The notes: generated from the sequence alone by a model not told the origin. Positions 1 through 8,335 are shown, counted from the stretch's first letter. The stretch: DNA of 14,336 nucleotides from Candidatus Parabacteroides intestinavium (GCA_019118725.1 DWYO01000306.1:1-14336); one strand, 5' to 3'. A program made the numbers and translations.

Positions 1-1845
1 GATACCATTATCTTCTATCCGAATTACCACACCTCTTGCTTCCCGTAGCACAGAGATGAGCAGCCTCTTCTCGCCCGTCTTTTGCCGCAAACCATGTTTC
101 ATAGCATTCTCAACCGGAATCTGAATCATCATGGAAGGAAGCTCCACTGTCTCGGGATTTATATTCGGATCAATATGAATAGCTACCTGAAGAGACAAAT
201 CAAAATGCTTTTTTTCAAGGGAAAGATAAGTCCGAACAAAATCCATTTCTTCCGCAAGAGTAATACTCAATTTTTCTGTCAAACGCAAATTAAGACGCAT
301 AATCTTAATCAAATTATATAACTCCTGATAATTAGCATCCGTTTCCTTATAACGACTCATAATCCTATTTAAGGTATTGAAGATGAAATGCGGAGAGACA
401 CGATTACGAATATTTTCCATCCTTAAACCAATAATTCGGTTTCTTGTTTCCACGAAAAGCAATTCCTTTTGCTTCTTTTGGTAGAAATAAACAAAAAGGA
501 CTGATATAAAAAGAAGTACACAGATCAAAATCCATATACAAACACTCAATTCCAAAGATTGCATGCTGTTCTGTTGCTCTTGGATGAAAAGATGCTGTTT
601 CATTAATGTTGTATCCTGCTGATAACGCAATTCAGTCTCCTTTACCCGCATTTTTATCTGATCATTACGAATGGAATCATCCATTTGCGTGCACTCTTTC
701 AGATACTGATACGCTTTGTCATAATCGCCAATCTCTTCATAATAATGCTGCAAATACCTTTTTCGGATCCCAACCAGTGTTGGTTCGGCATAAAGATTCC
801 CGGTGATAGCATTCAATCGATCAGAAGCGTCATCTATATTTCCTTTTCGCAAAGCCAGCTCAAAAAGCTGGGTCTCCGTATGATAAAGTCCGGAAGTATT
901 GCCTATCTGTTTAAAATAAGTATAACATTCCTTCAGATTCAGGCTAGCTGAATCCAACTCCCCAATAAGCAAGTAACATTCTCCCATATTCAGTCGGCAG
1001 ATATTTTGAGCATAAACATATTCAGATGAACTTTTAACCAATTCATACGCACGCTTGAACAACTGGAGTGCTTTCCGATAATTTTTCTCAAAATAATAGA
1101 CATTCCCATAATTGGTAAGAAAGACGAACTTCCGATTCAAATCAAACTGATCAAACATGCCATAAGCCAAATCGTAATAATAGTGAGACCGTTCGAAGTC
1201 ACGTAATTCCATATAAGTCTGTCCTAATCCGGTATAAATATCATTAACTTCCAATTCCGGCAAATTCAATGAATCGGCAATATACAATGCTTGGCAATAG
1301 TTCCATGCACCCAAATCATACTCCCCGCTCCGAACATATATATCCGCAAGATTCGTATAAGCAGATTTCTTCACTTTACGATTATGCGTCTTTTTGCCAT
1401 AAGTCAGCATTCGCTTAAAATATTTCAGTGCAGAATCATTCTGACTGACTATTGCATATCGATTACCTATATTATTGTTAATATCCGTAAGCAGATAATA
1501 ATGGTAAGGAGTCAGCATTTCCTGTCGTTCACAAAACAGCTCTGTCTTCCGACAAAGCGGAATTACGGAATCAAACTCCGAAGTTACCAGATAGGTTTTA
1601 ATATAAAGGCTATACAGAATATACCAGTCAATGCTATCCTTAACCAAGCGGGTATCCAACGCTTCCTTCAACATTTTACGGGACATCAAAGGATCATTAT
1701 ACAATTTTTCCTGTGCTGCGAAATAAACACTATCACCAGTAGGCAGGAAGTTTATATCGTACTGAGATACGGGGCGTTTCCTACAAGAAAATATAGACAT
1801 ACAGAATAATATTAATAGAATAACTAAGATGTTTCTCTTCTCCAT
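1..1845 (-). CDS. TPR-containing sensor histidine kinase, LytS/YehU type (3' end cut by window edge)
   Basis: The open frame runs from ATG at 1845 to base 1 (615 codons) with no stop, so the C-terminus lies outside the window. The N-terminus has a hydrophobic stretch ending in IFSC (Cys21), compatible with a lipoprotein signal, then roughly 400 residues of Tyr- and Leu-rich helical repeats typical of TPRs. One membrane helix (about 433-455) is followed by a charged linker and a His_kinase (PF06580-like) domain. The motif NRVSPHFIFNTLNRI holds the predicted phospho-acceptor His486, the N-box is PVENAMKHGL (Asn580), and the start of the G1 box is IEDNG (Asp612, Gly614). Inferred topology is periplasmic TPR sensor and cytoplasmic kinase. 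Such kinases usually pair with a LytTR response regulator, which would lie beyond the left edge. The gene follows the M64 protease gene by 37 bases and looks AT-richer than its neighbours. The sensed signal is unknown. Confidence 0.9.
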   Translation of the reverse strand, partial: MEKRNILVILLILFCMSIFSCRKRPVSQYDINFLPTGDSVYFAAQEKLYNDPLMSRKMLKEALDTRLVKDSIDWYILYSLYIKTYLVTSEFDSVIPLCRKTELFCERQEMLTPYHYYLLTDINNNIGNRYAIVSQNDSALKYFKRMLTYGKKTHNRKVKKSAYTNLADIYVRSGEYDLGAWNYCQALYIADSLNLPELEVNDIYTGLGQTYMELRDFERSHYYYDLAYGMFDQFDLNRKFVFLTNYGNVYYFEKNYRKALQLFKRAYELVKSSSEYVYAQNICRLNMGECYLLIGELDSASLNLKECYTYFKQIGNTSGLYHTETQLFELALRKGNIDDASDRLNAITGNLYAEPTLVGIRKRYLQHYYEEIGDYDKAYQYLKECTQMDDSIRNDQIKMRVKETELRYQQDTTLMKQHLFIQEQQNSMQSLELSVCIWILICVLLFISVLFVYFYQKKQKELLFVETRNRIIGLRMENIRNRVSPHFIFNTLNRIMSRYKETDANYQELYNLIKIMRLNLRLTEKLSITLAEEMDFVRTYLSLEKKHFDLSLQVAIHIDPNINPETVELPSMMIQIPVENAMKHGLRQKTGEKRLLISVLREARGVVIRIEDNGI

Positions 1846-1882
1846 AAAGTAAAGTATAATTAGCGTAAGTTCATGTTTCTTC

Positions 1883-3166
1883 TTACTCCCCCTCATCGCA
1901 ATAATAGCGGATCATACGTTCGATAGCGCGAGTGCAAGCGGGGCAGAAGGGGGCGTAATCGCGCATCATGCAATGGTTCATCGGGCGATAAATTCCTTTG
2001 GATATATATCCTCCTCCTTCGAATACCCCGCATTTATCGGTATATGCGGAATCGGTTGGTGTAGGGATGGGGGTATGAGCGGGAATCAAATCTTTCCATT
2101 TTGAATCAAAATTCACCAAGGTGGTGATGTTCGGTTCCCAAGGCTCTTGCTTCAGATTGTAAAAATCGTTATAAGCCACCTCCGAGGAGAAATACTCATC
2201 GGCTAATCCGGCAAAGCTATGCCCGAATTCGTGCGTAAAGATAACCGGAGTCTGGGGATGATCGGCCGTACCGCACGCATAAAAGTTATACATCCCTCCT
2301 CCACCGTATTTGTCCGTATTAATCAAGATATAAATAGCATCCGTAGGGACATTCCACACGGCATCCCGAATGGATTTCATGTCGCGCGTGGTCAGATAGC
2401 GGTCTATGCCAAAAGTATAGAATCCGCTATTCAAGGCCGTATTCTTAAAAATATTCTCACCGGAAAGATCGGTACCGGAATCTTCAGAAACCGCTCCTAC
2501 CGCCCAGACATTAAAATCAGTCCTATGTCTGGAAAAGGGAGGAGTCTGAAAGAGAGCCTCCATAAAACGGCGGGCATCGGCTACAAATTTTTCCTGCTCC
2601 TCCGCTGTATATCCTTCGGCCAGAAAAACCAGATCCACCTTCTTGTTCGAATCACCCTGATCCATCAATTGCGTGACCCGGTTCGCCTTCAACCGACCTC
2701 TGTCAATAAAAATACTGCTTGGCCGGATATCCATTTTCAACAACGGATGAAACTGCATATCCTTTTTATCGCGAGCGGCCAATTCAAAGACAATATCCTT
2801 TTTCGGATAAGGGATGGAAATGCTATTGGTCCAGGATTGCGTCTCCTTACGGGCTTGGTCGGTAGTCCTCCATTCTTCAAACAACGTATTAAAGCCCTTG
2901 GAATAAATCAGTTCGCCACTTGCCTTATCGTATATCCGCACATCATACCCGCCATACCGGAACGGGTCCACCAAATTAACCAAAGGCCCACCCCACACCG
3001 GCTCTTCGCGCAATTGTTCGATTGCGGCCGTTTGGCTTTCCGCGTTTCCGCTCAACGCAAAATCTATCCTCAGACTTTTTTTCTCAAAGAATGTGTCGAA
3101 TTTATCCTGGGCAACTCCCGGCAGGATCAGACAAGCTGCCATAAATGCAAATAAGTACTTTTTCAT
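1883..3166 (-). CDS. Exported M64-family (IgA peptidase family) zinc metalloprotease
   Basis: A protein of 427 residues with an N-terminal signal peptide (MKKYLFAFMAACLILPGVA, likely cut before QDKF), so it acts in the periplasm or outside the cell. The zinc site is HEFGHSFAGLADEY (residues 312-325): His312 and His316 bind metal, Glu313 is the catalytic base, and Asp323 is the probable third ligand. The C-terminal region has YRPMNHCMM, resembling a Met-turn, and several Cys residues (CGVF, FCPAC, YYC) that may form disulfides. The first ~130 residues fit the N-terminal domain usual in Bacteroidetes M64 proteins. I chose ATG 3166: an in-frame TTG at 3175 would add only three residues (M-E-K) before the signal peptide. 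A -7 box lies about 27 bases upstream. The family name comes from a Clostridium IgA protease; the substrate here cannot be inferred and need not be IgA. It may be co-transcribed with the TPR kinase downstream. Confidence 0.9.
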   Translation of the reverse strand: MKKYLFAFMAACLILPGVAQDKFDTFFEKKSLRIDFALSGNAESQTAAIEQLREEPVWGGPLVNLVDPFRYGGYDVRIYDKASGELIYSKGFNTLFEEWRTTDQARKETQSWTNSISIPYPKKDIVFELAARDKKDMQFHPLLKMDIRPSSIFIDRGRLKANRVTQLMDQGDSNKKVDLVFLAEGYTAEEQEKFVADARRFMEALFQTPPFSRHRTDFNVWAVGAVSEDSGTDLSGENIFKNTALNSGFYTFGIDRYLTTRDMKSIRDAVWNVPTDAIYILINTDKYGGGGMYNFYACGTADHPQTPVIFTHEFGHSFAGLADEYFSSEVAYNDFYNLKQEPWEPNITTLVNFDSKWKDLIPAHTPIPTPTDSAYTDKCGVFEGGGYISKGIYRPMNHCMMRDYAPFCPACTRAIERMIRYYCDEGE

Positions 3167-3192
3167 TTTTTCCAACTACCAATTTAACCATA

Positions 3193-3200
3193 CAAATATA
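3193..3200 (-). promoter_or_regulatory. Promoter -7 box for the M64 protease gene
   Basis: On the minus strand the sequence is TATATTTG, a full match to the Bacteroidetes TAnnTTTG -7 element. It predicts a start near 3186 and a leader of about 20 bases to the ATG at 3166. The -33 element is poor: TTAG at 21 bases spacing is the closest to TTTG. This predicted -33 falls on the -7 box of the divergent fkp promoter. Confidence 0.5.
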
Positions 3201-3222
3201 AACATAACTCACGATTTATAGC

Positions 3223-3230
3223 TAATTTTG
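3223..3230 (+). promoter_or_regulatory. Promoter -7 box for fkp
   Basis: TAATTTTG matches TAnnTTTG exactly and would start transcription near 3237, leaving a leader of about 25 bases before the ATG at 3261. No clear TTTG -33 element is visible at 19-21 bases upstream. The last three bases of this box (TTG, 3228-3230) form the upstream in-frame start codon one could propose for fkp, which argues against that start. Confidence 0.5.
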
Positions 3231-3260
3231 CTTTCAGAATATAAAGACATAAAACGTAAA

Positions 3261-6098
3261 ATGAAGATATTATTATCATTGCCCCCCAATCTGGTGAATT
3301 GTTTTCACGAGATAGAACACGTAGACCGGGAGTCTTGGTTTTGCACGTCAGACCCGATTGGAGCCCGTTTGGGTTCCGGTGGAGGAACTACTTGGTTATT
3401 GGAACAATGCCGTCAACATGAGGCTCCTGCGTTACGATTCGAAGAGTGGCTATCGCACGAGAAACGCATTCTGCTACATGCCGGAGGACAAAGCCGGCGC
3501 CTACCAGCATACGCCCCTTCGGGCAAAATCCTTACACCTGTCCCGGTCTTCCGCTGGGCACGCGGCCAACACCTCTCTCAAGACCTGTTGTCTTTGCAAC
3601 TCCCGTTATACCGGACGATTATGGAAAAAGCGCCGGAAAACCTGCGGACATTAATAGCCAGCGGTGATGTATACATCCGCAACAACGAGGCTTTGCACAA
3701 CATTCCGGATGCCGATGTGGTCTGCTACGGACTTTGGGTGGATCCGAACCTGGCTACTCATCACGGGGTATTCGTTTCGGAAAGGAAATCACCGGATACT
3801 TTAGACTTCATGCTTCAGAAGCCCTCTCTGGAAGAGCTGGGAAGCCTATCGGAGACGCATTTATTCCTAATGGACATTGGCATCTGGCTATTGAGCGACA
3901 AGGCGGTAAGCCTTTTGGCACAACATTCCCGATCTGCCGATAACCGGAATTGGAATTATTATGACCTCTATGCAGACTTCGGGCTGGCTTTGGGTAAGAA
4001 TCCAAGGATCAAGGACGAAGCACTGAACAAGCTATCGGTTGCTATCCTACCTTTGCCCCACGGGGAATTTTACCATTACGGGACAAGCCAGGAACTGATA
4101 TCTTCTACACTGGCCATTCAGAATCTAGTGCGCGATCAACGGGCCATCATGCAACGAAAGGTCAAGCCACATCCCGCCATGTTCGTGCAAAACGCATGGA
4201 TAGAGCCGCATCTGACCTCCGAAAATTCGGAGTTATGGATCGAGAACAGCTATATCAACACTCATTGGAAACTGCATAGCCACCACCTTATAACCGGTGT
4301 GCCGCAAAATGACTGGGCACTGGATCTGCCTCAAGGTGTCTGCGTGGATGTTGTACCTTTAGGGGAAACCAACTATGCCGCACGTCCTTATGGATTCCAT
4401 GACCTGTTTAAAGGGAAAAGCGAGGACGATGACACGCGCTGGATGGGCAAATCTGTTAAGGAGTGGGCACGTGAACGCGACCTCCGATTAGTCCCGTTCG
4501 AGGACTTACAGGAAGCGGCTTTGTTTCCTGTCTGTACCTCGATAGATGAACTGGGACTCGTCATGCGCTGGATGATTTCCGAACCCGACCTGAAAAAAGG
4601 GAAAGAAATCTGGCTTCGCGCACCCAAGGTATCGGCCAACCAACTTTCCGACCAAGCCAATCTCGCCCGCCTGTTCAGACAACGGGAGGTATTCCGTCGG
4701 AACAATTGGCACATGCTGGCCAAAAATCATAGCAAAAGCGTATTTTACCAGCTGGACCTGAACGATGCTGCCCGTGAGTTTGCCCGATTGCAGGTAGAGG
4801 CTCCGGAACCGCTAGCGGAAAGCGAACCGCTCATGAAGCGTATCCATAACCACGCGCTCCGAGCACGCATCTTCCAGCTGACCGGAAAAGAGTTCGCAGA
4901 CGAGCAACAGCAGGCTTTCGCCTTGTTGAGCCAAGGGCTAACCCGTACCGTCGAGGAGAATAAACAAAGGCCTCATATCAACGTATATCCCGACCAAATC
5001 GTATGGGGAAGAAGCCCGGTACGCATAGACCTGGCCGGAGGGTGGACCGACACGCCTCCTTACTGCCTCTTTGCAGGAGGGAATGTGGTCAATGTAGCTA
5101 TCGAATTGAATGGCCAACCGCCTTTACAAGTCTATATCAAGCCTTCCAAAAACTATCAGATTACCTTACGTTCTATCGATTTGGGGGCTATGGAGGTGAT
5201 CCGCACCTGGGAAGAACTATCGGATTTCAATAAAGTGGGGTCACCCTTTTCTATCCCGAAAGCGGCATTAGCTCTGGCCGGTTTTTTACCTCGCTTCTCA
5301 GTCGAGAAGTTCCGTTCGCTGGAAGAAGAATTGAAAGCGTTCGGCTATGGCCTGGAGATTACGCTCCTAGCGGCTATCCCAGCCGGTTCGGGACTGGGTA
5401 CAAGTTCTATTCTGGCAGCAACTGTCCTGGGGGCCATCTCCGACTTTTGTGGATTAGGCTGGGACAAGAACGAAATCGGAAATCGAACTCTAATTCTGGA
5501 ACAATTACTGACCACCGGAGGAGGATGGCAAGACCAATATGGGGGTATCTTACACGGATTAAAGTTGCTACAAACAGGTGAAGGATTCAACCAAAGTCCA
5601 CAAGTGCGCTGGCTTCCGGAATATCTCTTCACCGATCCGAGCTATCAGTCTTGCCATATCCTTTATTACACAGGAATTACACGGACCGCCAAGCATATAT
5701 TGGCCGAGATTGTCCAAGGCATGTTCCTGAACAACAAGAGCCATTTGGATATCCTGACGGAGATGAAACAACATGCGCTGGATATGTATGAGGCAATCCA
5801 ACTGGGTAATTTCGAACTGTTCGGCAGATTGGTCGGGAAGACTTGGGAACAAAATAAAGCATTGGATTCGGGGACCAATCCGCCGGCCATCGAGGCTATC
5901 ATTCATCGCATTCAGGAGTATGCCTTGGGCTATAAGCTCCCTGGAGCCGGAGGGGGCGGTTATCTGTACATCGTGGCCAAAGACCCCGATGCCGCATTCC
6001 GCATCCGGCAAATGCTTGCACAAGATAAACAGAACCCCAACGCTCGGTTAGTCGAAATGAACCTCTCCTGCAAAGGGTTGCAGATCAGCCGATCGTAA
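3261..6098 (+). CDS. fkp: Bifunctional L-fucokinase / L-fucose-1-phosphate guanylyltransferase
   Basis: This fused enzyme (945 residues; the B. fragilis protein is about 949) phosphorylates L-fucose with ATP and then couples fucose-1-phosphate to GTP, giving GDP-L-fucose in the cytoplasm from salvaged host fucose. In Bacteroides this feeds capsular polysaccharide and glycoprotein fucosylation. The N-terminal half is the guanylyltransferase, with LGSGGGT (residues 37-43) and HAGGQSRRLP...SGK (73-89). The C-terminal half is a GHMP kinase with WGRSPVRIDLAGGWTDTPP (from 582), the ATP-binding GSGLGTSS (709-716) and the third GHMP motif KLPGAGGGGY (892-901). All motifs are intact. ATG 3261 was chosen because it gives the family N-terminus (MKILLSLPPN); the in-frame TTG at 3228 lies inside the promoter box. 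The gene stands alone: divergent from the M64 protease and convergent with lutC. No fucose permease or isomerase gene is visible nearby. Confidence 0.97.
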   Translation: MKILLSLPPNLVNCFHEIEHVDRESWFCTSDPIGARLGSGGGTTWLLEQCRQHEAPALRFEEWLSHEKRILLHAGGQSRRLPAYAPSGKILTPVPVFRWARGQHLSQDLLSLQLPLYRTIMEKAPENLRTLIASGDVYIRNNEALHNIPDADVVCYGLWVDPNLATHHGVFVSERKSPDTLDFMLQKPSLEELGSLSETHLFLMDIGIWLLSDKAVSLLAQHSRSADNRNWNYYDLYADFGLALGKNPRIKDEALNKLSVAILPLPHGEFYHYGTSQELISSTLAIQNLVRDQRAIMQRKVKPHPAMFVQNAWIEPHLTSENSELWIENSYINTHWKLHSHHLITGVPQNDWALDLPQGVCVDVVPLGETNYAARPYGFHDLFKGKSEDDDTRWMGKSVKEWARERDLRLVPFEDLQEAALFPVCTSIDELGLVMRWMISEPDLKKGKEIWLRAPKVSANQLSDQANLARLFRQREVFRRNNWHMLAKNHSKSVFYQLDLNDAAREFARLQVEAPEPLAESEPLMKRIHNHALRARIFQLTGKEFADEQQQAFALLSQGLTRTVEENKQRPHINVYPDQIVWGRSPVRIDLAGGWTDTPPYCLFAGGNVVNVAIELNGQPPLQVYIKPSKNYQITLRSIDLGAMEVIRTWEELSDFNKVGSPFSIPKAALALAGFLPRFSVEKFRSLEEELKAFGYGLEITLLAAIPAGSGLGTSSILAATVLGAISDFCGLGWDKNEIGNRTLILEQLLTTGGGWQDQYGGILHGLKLLQTGEGFNQSPQVRWLPEYLFTDPSYQSCHILYYTGITRTAKHILAEIVQGMFLNNKSHLDILTEMKQHALDMYEAIQLGNFELFGRLVGKTWEQNKALDSGTNPPAIEAIIHRIQEYALGYKLPGAGGGGYLYIVAKDPDAAFRIRQMLAQDKQNPNARLVEMNLSCKGLQISRS

Positions 6099-6155
6099 AC
6101 CTGACTTTATCAGCGGGAAAACTTCAGTATCGCTATGCGAGACGATGTGTGTCAG

Positions 6156-6255
6156 AATGGGCAAGATACAAGATACTAAGGGTGAGGGCAAAGGAGTTTA
6201 CTCCTGTAAATGACTGAAGCCCTCATCCCGAAAACGATGAAGCAGATTGCCCATT
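6156..6255. repeat. Nested three-tier inverted repeat, possible terminator or structured RNA
   Basis: The outer arms AATGGGCAA (6156-6164) and TTGCCCATT (6247-6255) are perfectly complementary over 9 bp. Inside them, GGGTGAGGGC (6180-6189) pairs with GCCCTCATCCC (6219-6229) over 10 bp with one bulged T. Inside that, AGGAGT (6192-6197) and ACTCCT (6200-6205) form a 6-bp palindrome around TT. The whole 100-base unit could fold as one long imperfect hairpin. T-rich sequence follows on the plus strand only after about 10 bases, so it may help end fkp transcription, but it is not a textbook terminator. A repeated palindromic element is an alternative. Confidence 0.6.
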
Positions 6256-6281
6256 ATACCGTATTCATTTTTATTGTCATT

Positions 6282-6301
6282 TTTGCCAAGAGAATGGCAA
6301 A
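6282..6301. repeat. Short perfect hairpin between fkp and lutC
   Basis: TTTGCCA (6282-6288) and TGGCAAA (6295-6301) form a perfect 7-bp stem with a 6-base loop. It could act as a weak bidirectional terminator for the convergent fkp and lutC transcripts. No T-run follows the stem on either strand, so termination is only a suggestion. Confidence 0.4.
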
Positions 6302-6330
6302 GAGAAGGAAGGTAGTCAATTATAAATTTC

Positions 6331-6377
6331 GAATTACGAGTTACAAACAAAAACGTAATTCATAACCCGTAATTCAT
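6331..6377. repeat. Cluster of short AATTACG-type direct and inverted repeats
   Basis: CGTAATTCAT occurs twice as a direct repeat (6354-6363 and 6368-6377, period 14). Its inverted half GAATTACG stands at 6331-6338, so the 8-bp arms 6331-6338 and 6354-6361 could pair. ATTCGTAA just beyond (6379-6386) is a further degenerate copy. The pattern resembles short degenerate repeats that I recall between genes in Bacteroidales; that comparison is from memory. Confidence 0.55.
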
Positions 6378-6390
6378 GATTCGTAAGCGA

Positions 6391-6969
6391 TTACTTCAAA
6401 ATCACCGTGACACGGATAGGCCCATGGGCTCCGAAAACCAAGGCTTGCTCTATATCAGCGGTTTTAGACGGACCGGACATAAACACGCCATAATCATACG
6501 AGGCGGAAGCAATACGCTGGTAGGCCTCATTCATATTATTGACAATTTCGTTCCGGTCCAACAGAATAACCAAAGCATTGGATATGAAAAATACCGCTTT
6601 GTGTTTAGTCTGCTTGGGAAGCCATATAGCAGCGGTTTCCGCTACCCCAAAATCACCTTGCACAATAGCGACATCCACTCCATCCAACCCACGAGGATCA
6701 GTGAGGTCATCCGGATTAAACGTGGCACACGTAATACCTGGCAGGTTAGACCCAATTCGTTCGGCCTGCGGATAATAAGAACGGATCACCACATTCAGGT
6801 CTTCTTGCGGAGCAAGTAGATGCGCCTCTCCACCGCTCGCCTCCAACACCTTAATAAACGTATCGATTTTATCCTCATAAGCAATCGCATCCATATTCAA
6901 ATCCGGCATTTCATATCTTTTCTCCGTATTCCGCCGAATGCGTTCCAATATTTCTTCTTTACTACTCAT
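6391..6969 (-). CDS. lutC: Lactate utilization protein C (LUD domain)
   Basis: This 192-residue protein belongs to the LutC/YkgG family. It is the third component of the LutABC system, which oxidizes L-lactate to pyruvate without the usual flavin lactate dehydrogenases. The family's conserved core is visible as VAIVQGDFGVAETAA (about 101-114), followed by a hydrophobic strand (KAVFFISNALVILL) and a Gly-rich C-terminal part with FMSGPSKTADIEQ, typical of LUD proteins. Its ATG overlaps the lutB stop in an ATGA arrangement (6966-6969), indicating translational coupling. It is the last gene of the leftward cluster; the stop is followed by the repeat-rich convergent spacer. No frameshift or missing motif is seen. 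Confidence 0.92.
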   Translation of the reverse strand: MSSKEEILERIRRNTEKRYEMPDLNMDAIAYEDKIDTFIKVLEASGGEAHLLAPQEDLNVVIRSYYPQAERIGSNLPGITCATFNPDDLTDPRGLDGVDVAIVQGDFGVAETAAIWLPKQTKHKAVFFISNALVILLDRNEIVNNMNEAYQRIASASYDYGVFMSGPSKTADIEQALVFGAHGPIRVTVILK

Positions 6970-8333
6970 TTCACCTTATTTTTCTTCCACATATCATTAA
7001 ATGATTCTTGCGCAAAAGCAGGCAGCTCGCGTCCTTTTCCCCAAGCATTGGCCGCATTATACACCATAAAACGGGGCAAATGATTCACTATGGGCGCAAA
7101 TTTCAGGGCCGTATTAAATAAAGCCGGTCGCTCCATCAAGTATTTCATACCTGCAGATATCAGTTTCTTCTCTTTATTCGCGCGTCCTATACTATCCAAC
7201 GTCTGTCTCCATTTGTAAATCTGTTCGCCCAAATCCACTTTGGCGGGGCAAACATTAGAACAAGAGAGACAAAGTGAGCAGGCCGAAAGATTCCCCGCAT
7301 ACTTCCGGGCATCACGTAGCATTCCTAAATTAATGCCGATCGGACCCGGGATGAAATAGGAATAGGAATATCCCCCCGTGCGGCGATAGACCGGACACGT
7401 ATTCATACACTCACCACACCGGATGCAGTTCAGAGTCTTGATATGATCCGGTTGAGCCAAGATATCGCTCCGCCCGTTGTCCACTATAATGATATGGAAC
7501 TCACATCCCTCTGGCGGACGACAATAATGCGAGGTATAAGACGTGATAGGCTGACCTGTACCCGAACGGGCCAGCAAACGAGTGAAAACGCCCAATGACT
7601 CCCGGTTCGGGACAATCTTCTCCATACCAAATGTAGCAATATGCACCTTTGGAAAAGAGGTACCCATATCAGCATTACCCTCATTAGTACAGACCACAAT
7701 CTCACCGGTCGAGGCTATAGCGAAATTGGCCCCTGTCATAGAGGCATCTGCATGAAGGAATTGCTGACGCAAGTGCCGGCGCATGGCATGAGTCAAGTAG
7801 GTCGGATCAAAATTGCCCTTTTCCGTCCCCAACTTCTCCTCCATCATCGCACCGACCTGCTGACGTTTCACATGAATAGCCGGAAGCACAATATGGCTGG
7901 GCTTCAAGTGCATAAGCTGAAGAATACGTTCGCCCAGATCGCTCTCCACCACATCAATTCCCTTTTCTGCCAGAAAAGGTTGCATCTCGCACTCTTCCGT
8001 GAGCATCGACTTGCTCTTAATCAAAATCTTCGCGTTATGCTGTTTCAGTATATCATAAACGATACGGTTATGCTCATCGGCATCTTTAGCCCAATGCACA
8101 ATAGCCCCATTGGCTATGGCATTCTTCTCGAACTCCTGTAACAAAGTGTCCAAATGGGAATTCGTATAATTTTTGATAGCTGACGCCAAATCCCGCAACT
8201 GCTCCCATTCAGGCAACGATTTGCTCTGATTGTCCCGCTTGGCACGCACCATCCACAAGGTCTCATCGTGCCATTGTTCTTGCGAACGATTCGCAATAAA
8301 ATCTGCTGCTGCTTTCGAATGTTCCGTACTCAT
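6966..8333 (-). CDS. lutB: Lactate utilization iron-sulfur protein B
   Basis: A 455-residue LutB/YkgF-family protein with an N-terminal LUD domain (about 60-290) and a ferredoxin-like domain carrying two Cys clusters. The first is CIRCGECMNTCP (Cys303, 306, 309, 313) and the second CSLCLSCSNVCP (Cys352, 355, 358, 362), each fitting a [4Fe-4S] centre. The C-terminal region (to 455) is the helical extension of the family, with KYLMERPALFN visible. In the Lut system it passes electrons from lactate oxidation onward, probably to the quinone pool (inferred from the family). The start ATG 8333 lies two bases after the lutA stop and the end overlaps lutC by four bases, so lutA, lutB and lutC are clearly one transcription unit. 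No lactate permease gene is present in the window. Confidence 0.94.
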   Translation of the reverse strand: MSTEHSKAAADFIANRSQEQWHDETLWMVRAKRDNQSKSLPEWEQLRDLASAIKNYTNSHLDTLLQEFEKNAIANGAIVHWAKDADEHNRIVYDILKQHNAKILIKSKSMLTEECEMQPFLAEKGIDVVESDLGERILQLMHLKPSHIVLPAIHVKRQQVGAMMEEKLGTEKGNFDPTYLTHAMRRHLRQQFLHADASMTGANFAIASTGEIVVCTNEGNADMGTSFPKVHIATFGMEKIVPNRESLGVFTRLLARSGTGQPITSYTSHYCRPPEGCEFHIIIVDNGRSDILAQPDHIKTLNCIRCGECMNTCPVYRRTGGYSYSYFIPGPIGINLGMLRDARKYAGNLSACSLCLSCSNVCPAKVDLGEQIYKWRQTLDSIGRANKEKKLISAGMKYLMERPALFNTALKFAPIVNHLPRFMVYNAANAWGKGRELPAFAQESFNDMWKKNKVK

Positions 8334-8335
8334 AT

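Larger units (their letters stand above)
6099..6390. other. Convergent intergenic region without a gene
   Basis: This is the 292-base spacer between the stops of fkp (plus) and lutC (minus). I find no convincing small gene. It holds three structured elements, listed separately: a nested inverted repeat (6156-6255), a 7-bp hairpin (6282-6301) and a short-repeat cluster (6331-6377). Transcripts from both sides should end here, yet neither strand shows a classic GC-rich hairpin followed directly by a T-run. Confidence 0.8.

Noticed and set aside
2219..3154. Long open frame on the plus strand opposite the M64 gene
   Set aside because: It lies fully antisense to a well-supported protease; its translation has no recognizable domain and biased composition typical of a shadow frame.
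3167..3175. TTG start at 3175 for the M64 protease
   Set aside because: It adds only three residues before a standard signal peptide that begins with ATG at 3166.
3228..3260. TTG start at 3228 for fkp
   Set aside because: The TTG is part of the TAATTTTG promoter box, and the added residues do not belong to the Fkp family N-terminus; ATG 3261 does.
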